Assembly: GCF_014947265.1 (NCBI RefSeq)
Contig: NZ_JADCNK010000010.1
Location: 62,001-126,000 of the forward strand
Source of the DNA: Pedobacter sp014947265
GTDB lineage: Bacteria; Bacteroidota; Bacteroidia; Sphingobacteriales; Sphingobacteriaceae
DNA: 64,000 bases
Direction of reading: 5' to 3'
Below the pieces are notes generated by a model. The model was not told the DNA's origin and did no database searches. It was given only the letters and a program-made list of their open reading frames with translations. The position numbers were made by a program, and so were the translations under genes. Within the stretch, counting starts at the first letter, position 1; each line of letters opens with the position of its first letter. Below, in pieces: positions 35,965 to 44,080 of the stretch.

Positions 35965-37152
35965 TTAAACTATACTTTTTGTTACTAATTCGCCGGCTAA
36001 GATACGGCTATGTTTGTCAGTTTCTAAATAATCACTCAATTGCGGTTTTTCAACAAAACTGATTTCTTCCATACATCTTTCAATAACCTCGCTCATTTGC
36101 AGAAAACCAATTTTATCCGTCAAAAATGCTTCTACAACAATTTCATTTGCGGCATTCAAAATACATGGCATATTCCCTCCTTTTCGTAAAGCAGTAAATG
36201 CCAGGTCTAAATTCCTGAATGTTTCCGTATCGGCTTTCTGAAAGCTAAAACTTGGATAATCTAAGAAGTTAAAACGCTTAAAATTGTTTTTTAGCCTATC
36301 GGGATAATTTAAAGCATACTGAATAGGCAGTTTCATATCGGGAACGCCCATCTGTGCCTTCATAGAGCCATCAGTAAACTGAACGATGGAATGGATGATA
36401 GATTGTGGATGTACGATAACATCAATCTGGTCTACATCGAGGTTAAACAACCATTTTGCCTCAATTACCTCTAAACCCTTATTCATTAGAGATGCAGAAT
36501 CGATCGTGATTTTTGCCCCCATCACCCAATTGGGATGTTTTAAAGCCTGCTCCTTTTTTACGGTCGCTAAGAAGTCTTTTGTTTTGCCTAAGAATGGTCC
36601 GCCTGATGCCGTTAAATAAATTTTCTCAATCTCATTTTGCTCCTCACCCACTAAACACTGGAATATGGCCGAATGCTCAGAATCAACAGGTAAAACTTTA
36701 ACCCGGTGTTCAGTTGCCAATTGTGTAATCAGTTCGCCGGCAACCACTAAAGTTTCTTTGTTAGCCAAAGCAATGTTTTTACCAGCTTTTATGGCAGCAA
36801 TGGTTGGTTTTAACCCTACGGAGCCCATTAATGCAGTAAGCACTACATCGCTATCAGCGTAAGCCGCAACTTCTGATAAAGCTGCTTCGCCAGCCAAAAC
36901 TTTAATATTAAGGCCAAACAAAGCATCCTTAACTTCGCTGTATTTGCTTTCATCACAGATTACAACAATAGCTGGCTTAAATTCCTTTGCTTGTTGAATA
37001 AGTAATGCTGCATTCTTCAGTGCGGATAATACGGCAACTTTAAAAACTGTAGGATGATCCCTAACCACTTCAAGTGCTTGTGTACCTATGCTCCCTGTAG
37101 AACCTAATATGGTTATTCTTTTTACAGATTGCTGTATTGTTATATTGTTCAA
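35965..37152 (-). CDS. dxr: 1-deoxy-D-xylulose-5-phosphate reductoisomerase
   Basis: Second enzyme of the non-mevalonate isoprenoid pathway; converts DXP to methylerythritol phosphate with NADPH. The nucleotide-binding motif ITILGSTGSIGTQALEV is near the N-terminus. The conserved LPVDSEHSAIFQ, SASGGPF, WVMGAKITIDSASLMNKGLE and VHPQSIIHS stretches contain the metal and substrate ligands. The C-terminal helical domain is complete. Length 395 is normal. It is directly upstream of rseP. Confidence 0.97.
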   Translation of the reverse strand: MNNITIQQSVKRITILGSTGSIGTQALEVVRDHPTVFKVAVLSALKNAALLIQQAKEFKPAIVVICDESKYSEVKDALFGLNIKVLAGEAALSEVAAYADSDVVLTALMGSVGLKPTIAAIKAGKNIALANKETLVVAGELITQLATEHRVKVLPVDSEHSAIFQCLVGEEQNEIEKIYLTASGGPFLGKTKDFLATVKKEQALKHPNWVMGAKITIDSASLMNKGLEVIEAKWLFNLDVDQIDVIVHPQSIIHSIVQFTDGSMKAQMGVPDMKLPIQYALNYPDRLKNNFKRFNFLDYPSFSFQKADTETFRNLDLAFTALRKGGNMPCILNAANEIVVEAFLTDKIGFLQMSEVIERCMEEISFVEKPQLSDYLETDKHSRILAGELVTKSIV

Positions 37153-37202
37153 TTGTTTTCTTTCTCTCGTATTAAAAATTTAATTGTTTTAATTGCATTC
37201 GA

Positions 37203-37580
37203 TTAAATTTTCAATTTTTCGTTTGTAAATTTTATCAGTTGATGAATTTCTTTCGGCAAAGTTTCCAAAGTTGCAAAAATCTTTGAATACGTCTCCTCAT
37301 TTACCAACTTTCGAACTCTTGCTTTTTCGTTCCAGTCTAAACATTCCTTAACCGAACCAAAGCTATAATAATAAAACTTGATCTTATCTTTCTTATGATA
37401 ACGACCAAAGCCTTCAGCAATATTAGCTGAAATAGAATCAACAGCATCAACAAACTGTTGCCCGATGGTATACTTTGCAAAGCTATCCCAACCAGATACC
37501 AAATCCCATACAAAATTGCTAAGATGAAACGATTTTGTATAAGCAGTTATCTGATTTAACTGTAAATAATTCTTTTCCAT
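37203..37580 (-). CDS. Four-helix-bundle protein (23S rRNA intervening-sequence-protein family)
   Basis: Protein of 125 residues with the signature of the four-helix-bundle family: FVDAVDSISANIAEGFGRYHKKDKIKFY and the helix pair ending KEIHQLIKFTNEKL. Homologues occur as inserts in 23S rRNA genes and free in many Bacteroidota genomes; the molecular role is unknown. It lies between dxr and the GH3 gene. Confidence 0.85.
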   Translation of the reverse strand: MEKNYLQLNQITAYTKSFHLSNFVWDLVSGWDSFAKYTIGQQFVDAVDSISANIAEGFGRYHKKDKIKFYYYSFGSVKECLDWNEKARVRKLVNEETYSKIFATLETLPKEIHQLIKFTNEKLKI

Positions 37581-37702
37581 ATCGTTGAACGTTAATCATT
37601 AACAACAATTTAGCAATTTTCATCTGCACAATGCTAAACAATCCAACAATATTCTACCGCCATGGTTAAGGCGCCAGTATTAACAATTCAACAATGTAGC
37701 AA

Positions 37703-39202
37703 TCAAACAATATATACCACTAAAGCATCCGCCAGTTTCCGATCATTACTCAACCGCGGTACTTTATTCTGCCCACCTAACTTTCCTTCACTTTTCATAT
37801 AGTTTACAAAGGCATCTTTTTGCAAAGTACGTATAATCAATGGCTGAAGGATGTTTCCTTCAATTAGGTCAAAGTAATAAATATTTTTCTTTTGTAAAGC
37901 ATCATCAACCTTTTTGCTAAAAGCAGCCAGATCTTTTGGTGCAGATGAAAATTCTACAAACCACTCATGATAAGGCAATTGACCAGTTTCCGGATTAACC
38001 TGAGGTGCAACCGTAAATTCTGTAATTTCTACCTGTTCTGCATTGGCCACACTTAAAATGGCCTGTTCTACCTCTTCTCCAATTACATGTTCGCCAAATG
38101 CCGAAATGAAATGTTTAATCCGCCCGGTAACTACAATTTTATATGGATTTTTCGAAACAAACTTCACCGTATCTCCAATACTATATCCCCATAAACCTGC
38201 ATTGGTATTTAAAATCAGCGCATAATTCGTATCCAGCTCAACCTCGCCAAGTGATAACCTCGTTGGCTTATCGTTGTAATATTCATCAGCCGGAACAAAT
38301 TCGTAGAAAATTCCTGCATCGGCCAGTAACAATAATCCTTTATCTTTTTGCGAATCCTGATAGGCAATAAATCCTTCTGAAGCTGGATAGGTTTCAATGG
38401 CATCAATTTTTTTTCCGATGCTCTGTTCAATCTTTGCGCGATAAGGCTCGAAATTTACCCCACCATAAATAAACAGGCTAAAATTCCTGAAGATTTCAGC
38501 AATTTTCTTCCCTCCAGATTTCTCAGACAATTTATCAAAATACATCTGTACCCAGGGTGGAATCCCAGAAATTAAAGTCATGTTCTCATTAATGGTTTCC
38601 TCCACAATGGCATCCACTTTCTGTTCCCAATCTTCTATAATATTGGTTTCGTAAGAAGGCAAACGGTTCTTTTGCAGATAGGCTGGTACATGATGGGCCA
38701 CAATGCCTGATAAACGTCCAACATTGATCCCATTTTTCACATTTAAAACCGGACTCCCCTGAAGAAAGATCATTTTTCCATTTACAAAATCAGCCTTGCC
38801 CGTTTCATTAATGTAAGTTAAAATGGCATTACGGGCAGCTTTGATGTGCTCTGGCATCGATTCTTTCGAAAGTGGAATATATTTTACACCTGAAGTGGTG
38901 CCTGAGGTTTTGGCAAAATAAAGCGGTTTACCTTTCCAAATTACATCGGCTTCTCCTGCTACAACACGATCTATATAAGGCTTTAAGCCTTCGTAATCCT
39001 GAACAGGAACATATTTTTTAAAATCAGCATAGGTTTTAATCTCAGCGAAATGATGATCCTTTCCAAATGCAGTATATTTAGCTTCATCAATAAGTTTTTT
39101 CAGGGTCTTATTTTGTGCATCAACGGCATTATTTTTCCATTTGTTGATCTGCCAAACTGCAAATGCCGCAAAGGGTTTACTTAATGCTGCTTTTAATCCC
39201 AT
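37703..39202 (-). CDS. GH3-family (auxin-responsive-promoter-like) acyl-adenylating protein
   Basis: Protein of 499 residues of the GH3 family, which belongs to the ANL adenylating-enzyme superfamily. Motifs: FAKTSGTTSGVKYIPLS (ATP phosphate-binding loop), YPASEGFIAYQ and VTGRIKHFISAFGEHV (hinge region). Plant members conjugate amino acids to hormones; bacterial substrates are not established. It precedes a membrane protein and glycosyltransferases and may belong to an envelope or lipid pathway. Confidence 0.88.
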   Translation of the reverse strand: MGLKAALSKPFAAFAVWQINKWKNNAVDAQNKTLKKLIDEAKYTAFGKDHHFAEIKTYADFKKYVPVQDYEGLKPYIDRVVAGEADVIWKGKPLYFAKTSGTTSGVKYIPLSKESMPEHIKAARNAILTYINETGKADFVNGKMIFLQGSPVLNVKNGINVGRLSGIVAHHVPAYLQKNRLPSYETNIIEDWEQKVDAIVEETINENMTLISGIPPWVQMYFDKLSEKSGGKKIAEIFRNFSLFIYGGVNFEPYRAKIEQSIGKKIDAIETYPASEGFIAYQDSQKDKGLLLLADAGIFYEFVPADEYYNDKPTRLSLGEVELDTNYALILNTNAGLWGYSIGDTVKFVSKNPYKIVVTGRIKHFISAFGEHVIGEEVEQAILSVANAEQVEITEFTVAPQVNPETGQLPYHEWFVEFSSAPKDLAAFSKKVDDALQKKNIYYFDLIEGNILQPLIIRTLQKDAFVNYMKSEGKLGGQNKVPRLSNDRKLADALVVYIV

Positions 39203-39256
39203 GTTTAATAATTGAATTTTGCAATGATAGAATGACTTAATGGCGAATATCCGGGG

Positions 39257-40045
39257 TTAAACGATATTATGTAAAATATCCGGATGTTCATCGCCTTTAT
39301 ACTCGCTCGAAATTTTACGGTATGCAACGGTTAAAGCTACACTCGAAAGCGGAACAATGATAAATGAACTTAAAATATTTACAATGAAAGCAATTAACGG
39401 CCATTGCAGGTAATTTAATAACAGATAAATAAGATATCCTCCTCCTAAAACAACCAATAACAATAAAATCTTAGTAAAATTTCCTTTAGTAGTAGCCAAA
39501 CTTAATTTAATCGAATCGAAAGGCGTTGCTCCTTTATCAATAATAAAAAACGGAAAGAATGAAATTCTTAACCAGGTAATAAAGATGGCAATAATGCCTA
39601 CTGAAATGGCTACATTTTTAACAACTGACACATTAATTCCAGTATAAATAAAAGGAAAGGCAACTAAGATCACCACCAGGTAAACACCCAAAATGCAGCC
39701 TACGAAATATAGCGTAGCAACCAAAAACCTGATGATTTGCTGCCTGGTTGGGAGGGTATCCACAATTTTCACATCATTTTCTTCATCATCCATTAAATGA
39801 AAAATATACTTAAATAGTGAAAGATTAATGGTAAAATAGAGCAAAACGAAAATAATCACCATGATAATGCTTAAAGCTTTGCTTACATCCTTAATAAAAA
39901 AGGCCATCAAACTTGATGCACTAGCGGTAATAAACATTAAAAAACATAATGTAGCAATCGATAGATAATGTTTCTTAGTAATGCCCCATGCTTTTTGCAT
40001 TACATCGTTAACGGCAAACGTACTTTCTTTTAAATAATTGATCAT
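39257..40045 (-). CDS. Multi-pass membrane protein of unknown function
   Basis: Protein of 262 residues with about six hydrophobic helices (YLSIATLCFLMFITASASSL, IIMVIIFVLLYFTINLSLF, FVATLYFVGCILGVYLVV, NVAISVGIIAIFITWLRIS, ILLLLVVLGGGYLIYLLL, FIVNILSSFIIVPLSSVAL). The layout resembles the membrane domain of the GDPD-type or DUF975-like groups, but I cannot assign it. Its start overlaps the stop of the glycosyltransferase gene by 4 bp (translational coupling). Confidence 0.75.
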   Translation of the reverse strand: MINYLKESTFAVNDVMQKAWGITKKHYLSIATLCFLMFITASASSLMAFFIKDVSKALSIIMVIIFVLLYFTINLSLFKYIFHLMDDEENDVKIVDTLPTRQQIIRFLVATLYFVGCILGVYLVVILVAFPFIYTGINVSVVKNVAISVGIIAIFITWLRISFFPFFIIDKGATPFDSIKLSLATTKGNFTKILLLLVVLGGGYLIYLLLNYLQWPLIAFIVNILSSFIIVPLSSVALTVAYRKISSEYKGDEHPDILHNIV

Positions 40046-41010
40046 TGTTGTTTGAATACCACACGTTTAAATAAATCCTGTATAAATCCTAAACCATAAG
40101 CGGTTAATTGGATGAATGAAGATATAATGCTCAAAAATGCAACTTTTAAAGATTTATTTACTGACCAGGAGTGAAAAAATATTAACAAAAAGTACAATAG
40201 TACGAGAAAATCGAAAATATACGCCAAAGGCGGATAAAAGATGTTCAATAGCAATGTTGTTATCATACCAACGGTTGCTACTGCCGGGAAAAAATGAATC
40301 AATTTCAACTCTTTTGGAAAGTGTTTATAAATATTAATTCTGGCCCTGCCGAAAAAGTGTAATTGCTTGTAAAACTGACTGAAGCTTGTCCGGCGTTTAT
40401 GGTAAACCTTTGCATCTGCAATCAACCCAATTTTAAAACCGCTTTCGTGAATACGGATGCTGTATTCAATATCTTCGCCCAATCGGGTAAGAATAAAGCC
40501 CCCAACTTTCTCCCAGGCCTGACGTGAAACACCCATATTAAAGCTGCGTGGATGAAATTGCCCTACATGCTGCTTGTTTCCACGGATACCACCTGTGGTG
40601 AAAGGCGAAGTCATGGCATAGCTGATTGCTTTTTGCACAGGTGTGAAACTATCGTGCGCCGCATCCGGACCTCCATAGGCATCTAAATGATGCTCATACA
40701 AATAGTTCTTAACCGTTTCAAGGTAGTTTGAGGGAATTAAACAGTCGGAATCGAAAATTACAAAGTAATCGCCTGTAGCCCTTTCGAAGCCGAAATTACG
40801 GGCAAAACCCTGTCCGGCATTTTCTTTAAAGTAATATTTAATATCCAGTTTATCTGCATAAGAAGCCACAATTGCCTTTGCATCGTTTTTCGAACCATCT
40901 TCAATAACCAAAACTTCAAACTGTAAATAAGTCTGTTTGGTTAAGGTGTTTAACAATTCGTCAATTTCCTGTGGACGATTGTAAAGTGGAATGATGATGG
41001 AGAAAAACAT
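40042..41010 (-). CDS. Family 2 glycosyltransferase
   Basis: GT-A fold enzyme. The opening FFSIIIPLYNRPQEIDELL, VIEDGSKNDAKAIV and FVIFDSDCLIP (the DxD metal site) are clear, and ENAGQGFARNFGFE is the acceptor-loop region. Two or more membrane helices follow at the C-terminus. I start at the ATG at 41010 because family members begin with this strand; the frame reaches 41058. It is 14 bp from the second glycosyltransferase gene and overlaps the next gene by 4 bp. Confidence 0.9.
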   Translation of the reverse strand: MFFSIIIPLYNRPQEIDELLNTLTKQTYLQFEVLVIEDGSKNDAKAIVASYADKLDIKYYFKENAGQGFARNFGFERATGDYFVIFDSDCLIPSNYLETVKNYLYEHHLDAYGGPDAAHDSFTPVQKAISYAMTSPFTTGGIRGNKQHVGQFHPRSFNMGVSRQAWEKVGGFILTRLGEDIEYSIRIHESGFKIGLIADAKVYHKRRTSFSQFYKQLHFFGRARINIYKHFPKELKLIHFFPAVATVGMITTLLLNIFYPPLAYIFDFLVLLYFLLIFFHSWSVNKSLKVAFLSIISSFIQLTAYGLGFIQDLFKRVVFKQQ

Positions 41011-41072
41011 GTTTAAAAGGGAAAAGGGAAGATGTAATATGTATGATGGCAATTCCATCTTACATTTTACAT

Positions 41073-42023
41073 TTACTTAAGTTCTTTTTCTATTAGGTAT
41101 TGATTTCTTTCTGGTGCGTTACGCGATAATAACTCTGCAATAAAACCTGCAAGGAACATCTGCGATCCAACCACAATGGCAACCAGCGATAAATAAAACA
41201 ATGGCTGGTCGGTTACATCACGATAAGCTAAGCCCTGCCAAATCAAATATTTCTTCTCGAACAAAATGTACAGCGCCATGATGATACCGATAAAGAAACT
41301 TAAAACACCTAATGAACCAAAAAAGTGCATGGGGCGCTTGCCGAATTTACCCACAAAGAAAATAGAAAGTAAATCTAAAAAGCCGTTGATAAACCTGCTG
41401 AAACCAAATTTAGTTGTGCCATATTTACGCGCACGGTGTTCTACCACCTGCTCAGCTATTTTACTAAATCCGGCCCATTTAGCAATTACCGGGATATACC
41501 GGTGCATCTCGCCGTAAACCTCGATGGTTTTGATTACATCGCTACGGTAAGCTTTTAAGCCACAGTTAAAATCATTCAGTTCTATACCGCTCATTTTGCG
41601 GGTAGCTGCGTTGAAGAGTTTGGTCGGGATTGTTTTGGTAATCGGATCGTAACGTTTTTTCTTCCAGCCTGAAATGATATCAAGCTTTTCTTCTTTAATA
41701 CGACGGTACAATTCAGGAATTTCATCCGGACTATCCTGTAAATCGGCATCCATCGTAATTACTACATTGCCTTGCGTGGCTTCGAAACCAACGTTCAATG
41801 CCGCAGATTTACCGTAATTCCTTCTAAACTTAATGCCTTTTATGGCAGGATTTTGAGATCTTAATTCTTCAATTACCTCCCAGGACCTATCGGTACTACC
41901 ATCATCAACCAAAATAACCTCGTAGCTGAAATTATTGTCGATCATCACTTTATCAATCCAGGCCGTTAATTCCGGCAAAGATTCATCTTCATTAAATAAG
42001 GGTACTACAACTGATATATCCAT
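41073..42023 (-). CDS. Family 2 glycosyltransferase, polyprenyl-phosphate glycosyltransferase type
   Basis: Protein of 316 residues resembling dolichol/undecaprenyl-phosphate sugar transferases (DPM1/GtrB-like). Motifs: ISVVVPLFNEDESLPELT, VILVDDGSTDRSW, VITMDADLQDSPDEIP (metal-binding Asp) and LNDFNCGLKAYRSDV. Two C-terminal membrane helices (FFGSLGVLSFFIGIIMALYI and FYLSLVAIVVGSQMFLAGF) anchor it. It should load a sugar onto a lipid carrier in the inner membrane; the sugar is unknown. Confidence 0.92.
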   Translation of the reverse strand: MDISVVVPLFNEDESLPELTAWIDKVMIDNNFSYEVILVDDGSTDRSWEVIEELRSQNPAIKGIKFRRNYGKSAALNVGFEATQGNVVITMDADLQDSPDEIPELYRRIKEEKLDIISGWKKKRYDPITKTIPTKLFNAATRKMSGIELNDFNCGLKAYRSDVIKTIEVYGEMHRYIPVIAKWAGFSKIAEQVVEHRARKYGTTKFGFSRFINGFLDLLSIFFVGKFGKRPMHFFGSLGVLSFFIGIIMALYILFEKKYLIWQGLAYRDVTDQPLFYLSLVAIVVGSQMFLAGFIAELLSRNAPERNQYLIEKELK

Positions 42024-42034
42024 TTTTTAAGCAT

Positions 42035-42067
42035 AAACCTCGCAGGTTTTAGAAACCTGCGAGGTTT
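42035..42067. terminator. Perfect 15-bp inverted repeat between small-protein and glycosyltransferase genes
   Basis: AAACCTCGCAGGTTT / AAACCTGCGAGGTTT with a 3-nt loop. It can fold in either direction. Together with the hairpin at 42079-42121 it separates the 53-residue protein gene from the glycosyltransferase gene. Confidence 0.5.
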
Positions 42068-42094
42068 GTTTAAATTAAAACGTGCAAATTTCAT

Positions 42095-42130
42095 CAAATT
42101 AAATGATAAAACCTGCACGTTCAAAATTTT
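42095..42130. repeat. 36-bp direct repeat, copy 1 (part of a terminator)
   Basis: Starts CAAATTAAATGATAAAACCT and ends CACGTTCAAAATTTT. An identical copy lies at 42570-42605. With flanking AACGTGCA (42079-42086) it forms a stem TGCACGTT / AACGTGCA on the minus strand, downstream of the 53-residue protein gene. Confidence 0.75.
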
Positions 42131-42140
42131 TGATCTTATA

Positions 42141-42302
42141 TTATAATTTTATGTCTTTGGCTCTTACTTTCACAATTTTCCCCTGATTGGAAAAAACTAA
42201 AACACCATCGTTCTTCGCTTTGTAAGCAACCAGTTTTTTGAAAGCTAAGCTAAGACCTAAACGTATCTTTTCTCTTAATTCGACATTATTCTTATTTTCC
42301 AT
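42141..42302 (-). CDS. Small protein of 53 residues, unknown function
   Basis: Conserved-looking small basic protein. The likely start is the ATG at 42302 (MENKNNVELREKI); the frame continues to 42341. It has an amphipathic helix (REKIRLGLSLAFKKLVAYKA) followed by a short beta part (GVLVFSNQGKIVKVRAKDI). No family recognised. Confidence 0.6.
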   Translation of the reverse strand: MENKNNVELREKIRLGLSLAFKKLVAYKAKNDGVLVFSNQGKIVKVRAKDIKL

Positions 42303-42404
42303 TTGGCAATAAGTTAAATTTTGACCAAGTATTTTGTTCAAAGATAGTTATTTCATTTTTTAAATTGCCTTCGGCAATAAATTGTAAATCTCTATACTCC
42401 CAAT

Positions 42405-42492
42405 GTCGTCATTTCGAGCGGAGTGCAACGTAGTCGAGAAATCTAATTCTATAGATCTCTCCATTCCGCTGCGCTTCAGTCGAGATGACGAC
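42405..42492. repeat. Dispersed hairpin repeat, GTCGTCATTTCGAGCG family, copy 1
   Basis: Outer arms GTCGTCATTTCGA and TCGAGATGACGAC pair with one G-U. The middle contains a second hairpin around ATAGATCTCTCC. A near-identical element is at 51979-52063. Together with the 36-bp repeat it occupies most of the 313-bp gap 42303-42615. Confidence 0.75.
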
Positions 42493-42569
42493 TTTTTTTT
42501 GGATCAGTCAAAGTTAGTGGGATGTGATGTATTCGAGGTAGCGAAAAACAAAAAAACGCGCAAGCTTAC

Positions 42570-42605
42570 CAAATTAAATGATAAAACCTGCACGTTCAAA
42601 ATTTT
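42570..42605. repeat. 36-bp direct repeat, copy 2 (terminator of the DUF4199 gene)
   Basis: Identical to 42095-42130. On the minus strand it follows the DUF4199 stop codon; AACGTGCA pairs with GCGCGTT further on and T-rich sequence follows, so it can serve as terminator. Confidence 0.7.
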
Positions 42606-42615
42606 ATAAAAGAAA

Positions 42616-43221
42616 TTAAGCCTGAGTTGGAAAATCTTCTAATCTCAATGGTCTTTCCCGTTTAAATATCGCAGCAAATATTAATGCAATTACAAATATA
42701 ATTGAAACCGCTATGGTTATGTTACGGAAAGCTGTTTTTGCAGAGAACTCATTTTGTTTAGCAAACTGTTCGTCGAGCTTCGCTACTTCTTTATCAATTT
42801 TCTCATCTTCCATACTTTGTTTCTTCATAAAAGCAACAAAGCTTTCTTTCATATGATCTTGAGTTTTTTCCATGATTGAAGTATCAATCAATTTAGTATA
42901 AGCTAGATTTAAGCCAAACGAAAACAACCAACCGATAAAAAAAACAAGAAAGATACTTTTCAAAGCCTGTTTAAATGTCCAATAACCACCAATCTGTTTA
43001 CGAAGACTTATACAAAGAAAAATAACAAACACCAATGGTATGATAAGTTGAAAAATAACGGGATAAGCAATTGTCATTATTAAAAATGAGTCAGAGCTTT
43101 GCATTAAATAAAGGGATATTAATCCAAAAACAAAAAATACTATGCCCAGTATCAATCCGTATTTAAAAATCTCTTCATAAACCTTTGGTTTCTTTTCTTC
43201 TTGAAGCGTTTGTTGTTCCAT
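42616..43221 (-). CDS. DUF4199 membrane protein
   Basis: Protein of 201 residues with the DUF4199 layout: a short charged N-terminus, then helices YGLILGIVFFVFGLISLYLM, IAYPVIFQLIIPLVFVIF, ALKSIFLVFFIGWLFSFGL, a long acidic/polar loop, and a C-terminal helix (IAVSIIFVIALIFAAIFKR). This family is almost confined to Bacteroidota, and its function is unknown. It lies 11 bp downstream of the acidic protein gene and near lipid-linked glycosyltransferases. Confidence 0.85.
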   Translation of the reverse strand: MEQQTLQEEKKPKVYEEIFKYGLILGIVFFVFGLISLYLMQSSDSFLIMTIAYPVIFQLIIPLVFVIFLCISLRKQIGGYWTFKQALKSIFLVFFIGWLFSFGLNLAYTKLIDTSIMEKTQDHMKESFVAFMKKQSMEDEKIDKEVAKLDEQFAKQNEFSAKTAFRNITIAVSIIFVIALIFAAIFKRERPLRLEDFPTQA

Positions 43222-43232
43222 GATAAAATAGT

Positions 43233-43901
43233 CTAGTTATTAATTGTTGTAATTAATATATAAGTAGCAGAATCAAACGATTTGTTACTGCTAAATTGAA
43301 TTATTTCTTTCGTGGTTTCTGCACTTCCTTCAACATCAAGGAAAAAAGCCATAAACGGCACAAATAATTCCTGCATTTCCTCGCTGATATTTAAATTAGT
43401 GGCTGTTTTACAGATCTCCTCTACACTACTTTCTGCCAGTTGCTGGTTGCTGATCAGTTCTTCGTAAATCTCAAATTCATCCTGAAACTCATCATCTTCG
43501 ACCAATAAAAATTCTTTTAAGAAATCGCCCAATTCAGGATCCAGGTCTTCATCTTTACATTCTTTAATATAAAGCAACAGGTTTAACAGTTCAGTTCCTC
43601 TATCAATGGTTTCCTCTTCAATGTTTGCCCATTCTTCACTTTCTAAGTAATCGTCTTCCAGTTTCTGTACGTCACTGCTAAAGAAATTCACCATCAATAA
43701 ATCAAAAAATACTTCGCGTAATTCTTCAAATTTCTGGTGAGAATCGAAAACCGCATCGAAAGCCGTAGCTTTATCTAAAAAGTTAACATCCAGCTCAAAA
43801 GCAGCCAGTAATTCCGTTTCAAAACCTTCTACATTAGTAGCTGAAACCTCAGCATACTTGTTAATGGCTGCACTTAGTGCTTTTTTTACTCTGTTATCCA
43901 T
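43233..43901 (-). CDS. Acidic helical protein, unknown function
   Basis: Soluble protein of 222 residues, very rich in Glu and Asp (LEDDYLESEEWANIEEETID, VEDDEFQDEFEIYEELI). No signal peptide or membrane helix, and no family recognised. It sits between the dihydroorotase-like gene and the DUF4199 gene on the same strand and is probably part of that cluster. Confidence 0.7.
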   Translation of the reverse strand: MDNRVKKALSAAINKYAEVSATNVEGFETELLAAFELDVNFLDKATAFDAVFDSHQKFEELREVFFDLLMVNFFSSDVQKLEDDYLESEEWANIEEETIDRGTELLNLLLYIKECKDEDLDPELGDFLKEFLLVEDDEFQDEFEIYEELISNQQLAESSVEEICKTATNLNISEEMQELFVPFMAFFLDVEGSAETTKEIIQFSSNKSFDSATYILITTINN

Positions 43902-44080
43902 GATTAAGATTTTTAGGATTTTAGGATGATAAGATTGTATGACCTGAACAACAAAATTGTAATTTATTTCTTTAGTCTTTAAATTCTTATAACCTGTTAA
44001 TTTATCAATATTTTTTTTGAACTAATATCTTTTGAGACATGGTTAAGAACCTTATGACCTCAACCTTCTAACCTTCAACC

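Noticed and set aside
37203..37580. Intervening sequence of a 23S rRNA gene
   Set aside because: The encoded family is known from such inserts, but no rRNA sequence surrounds this gene.
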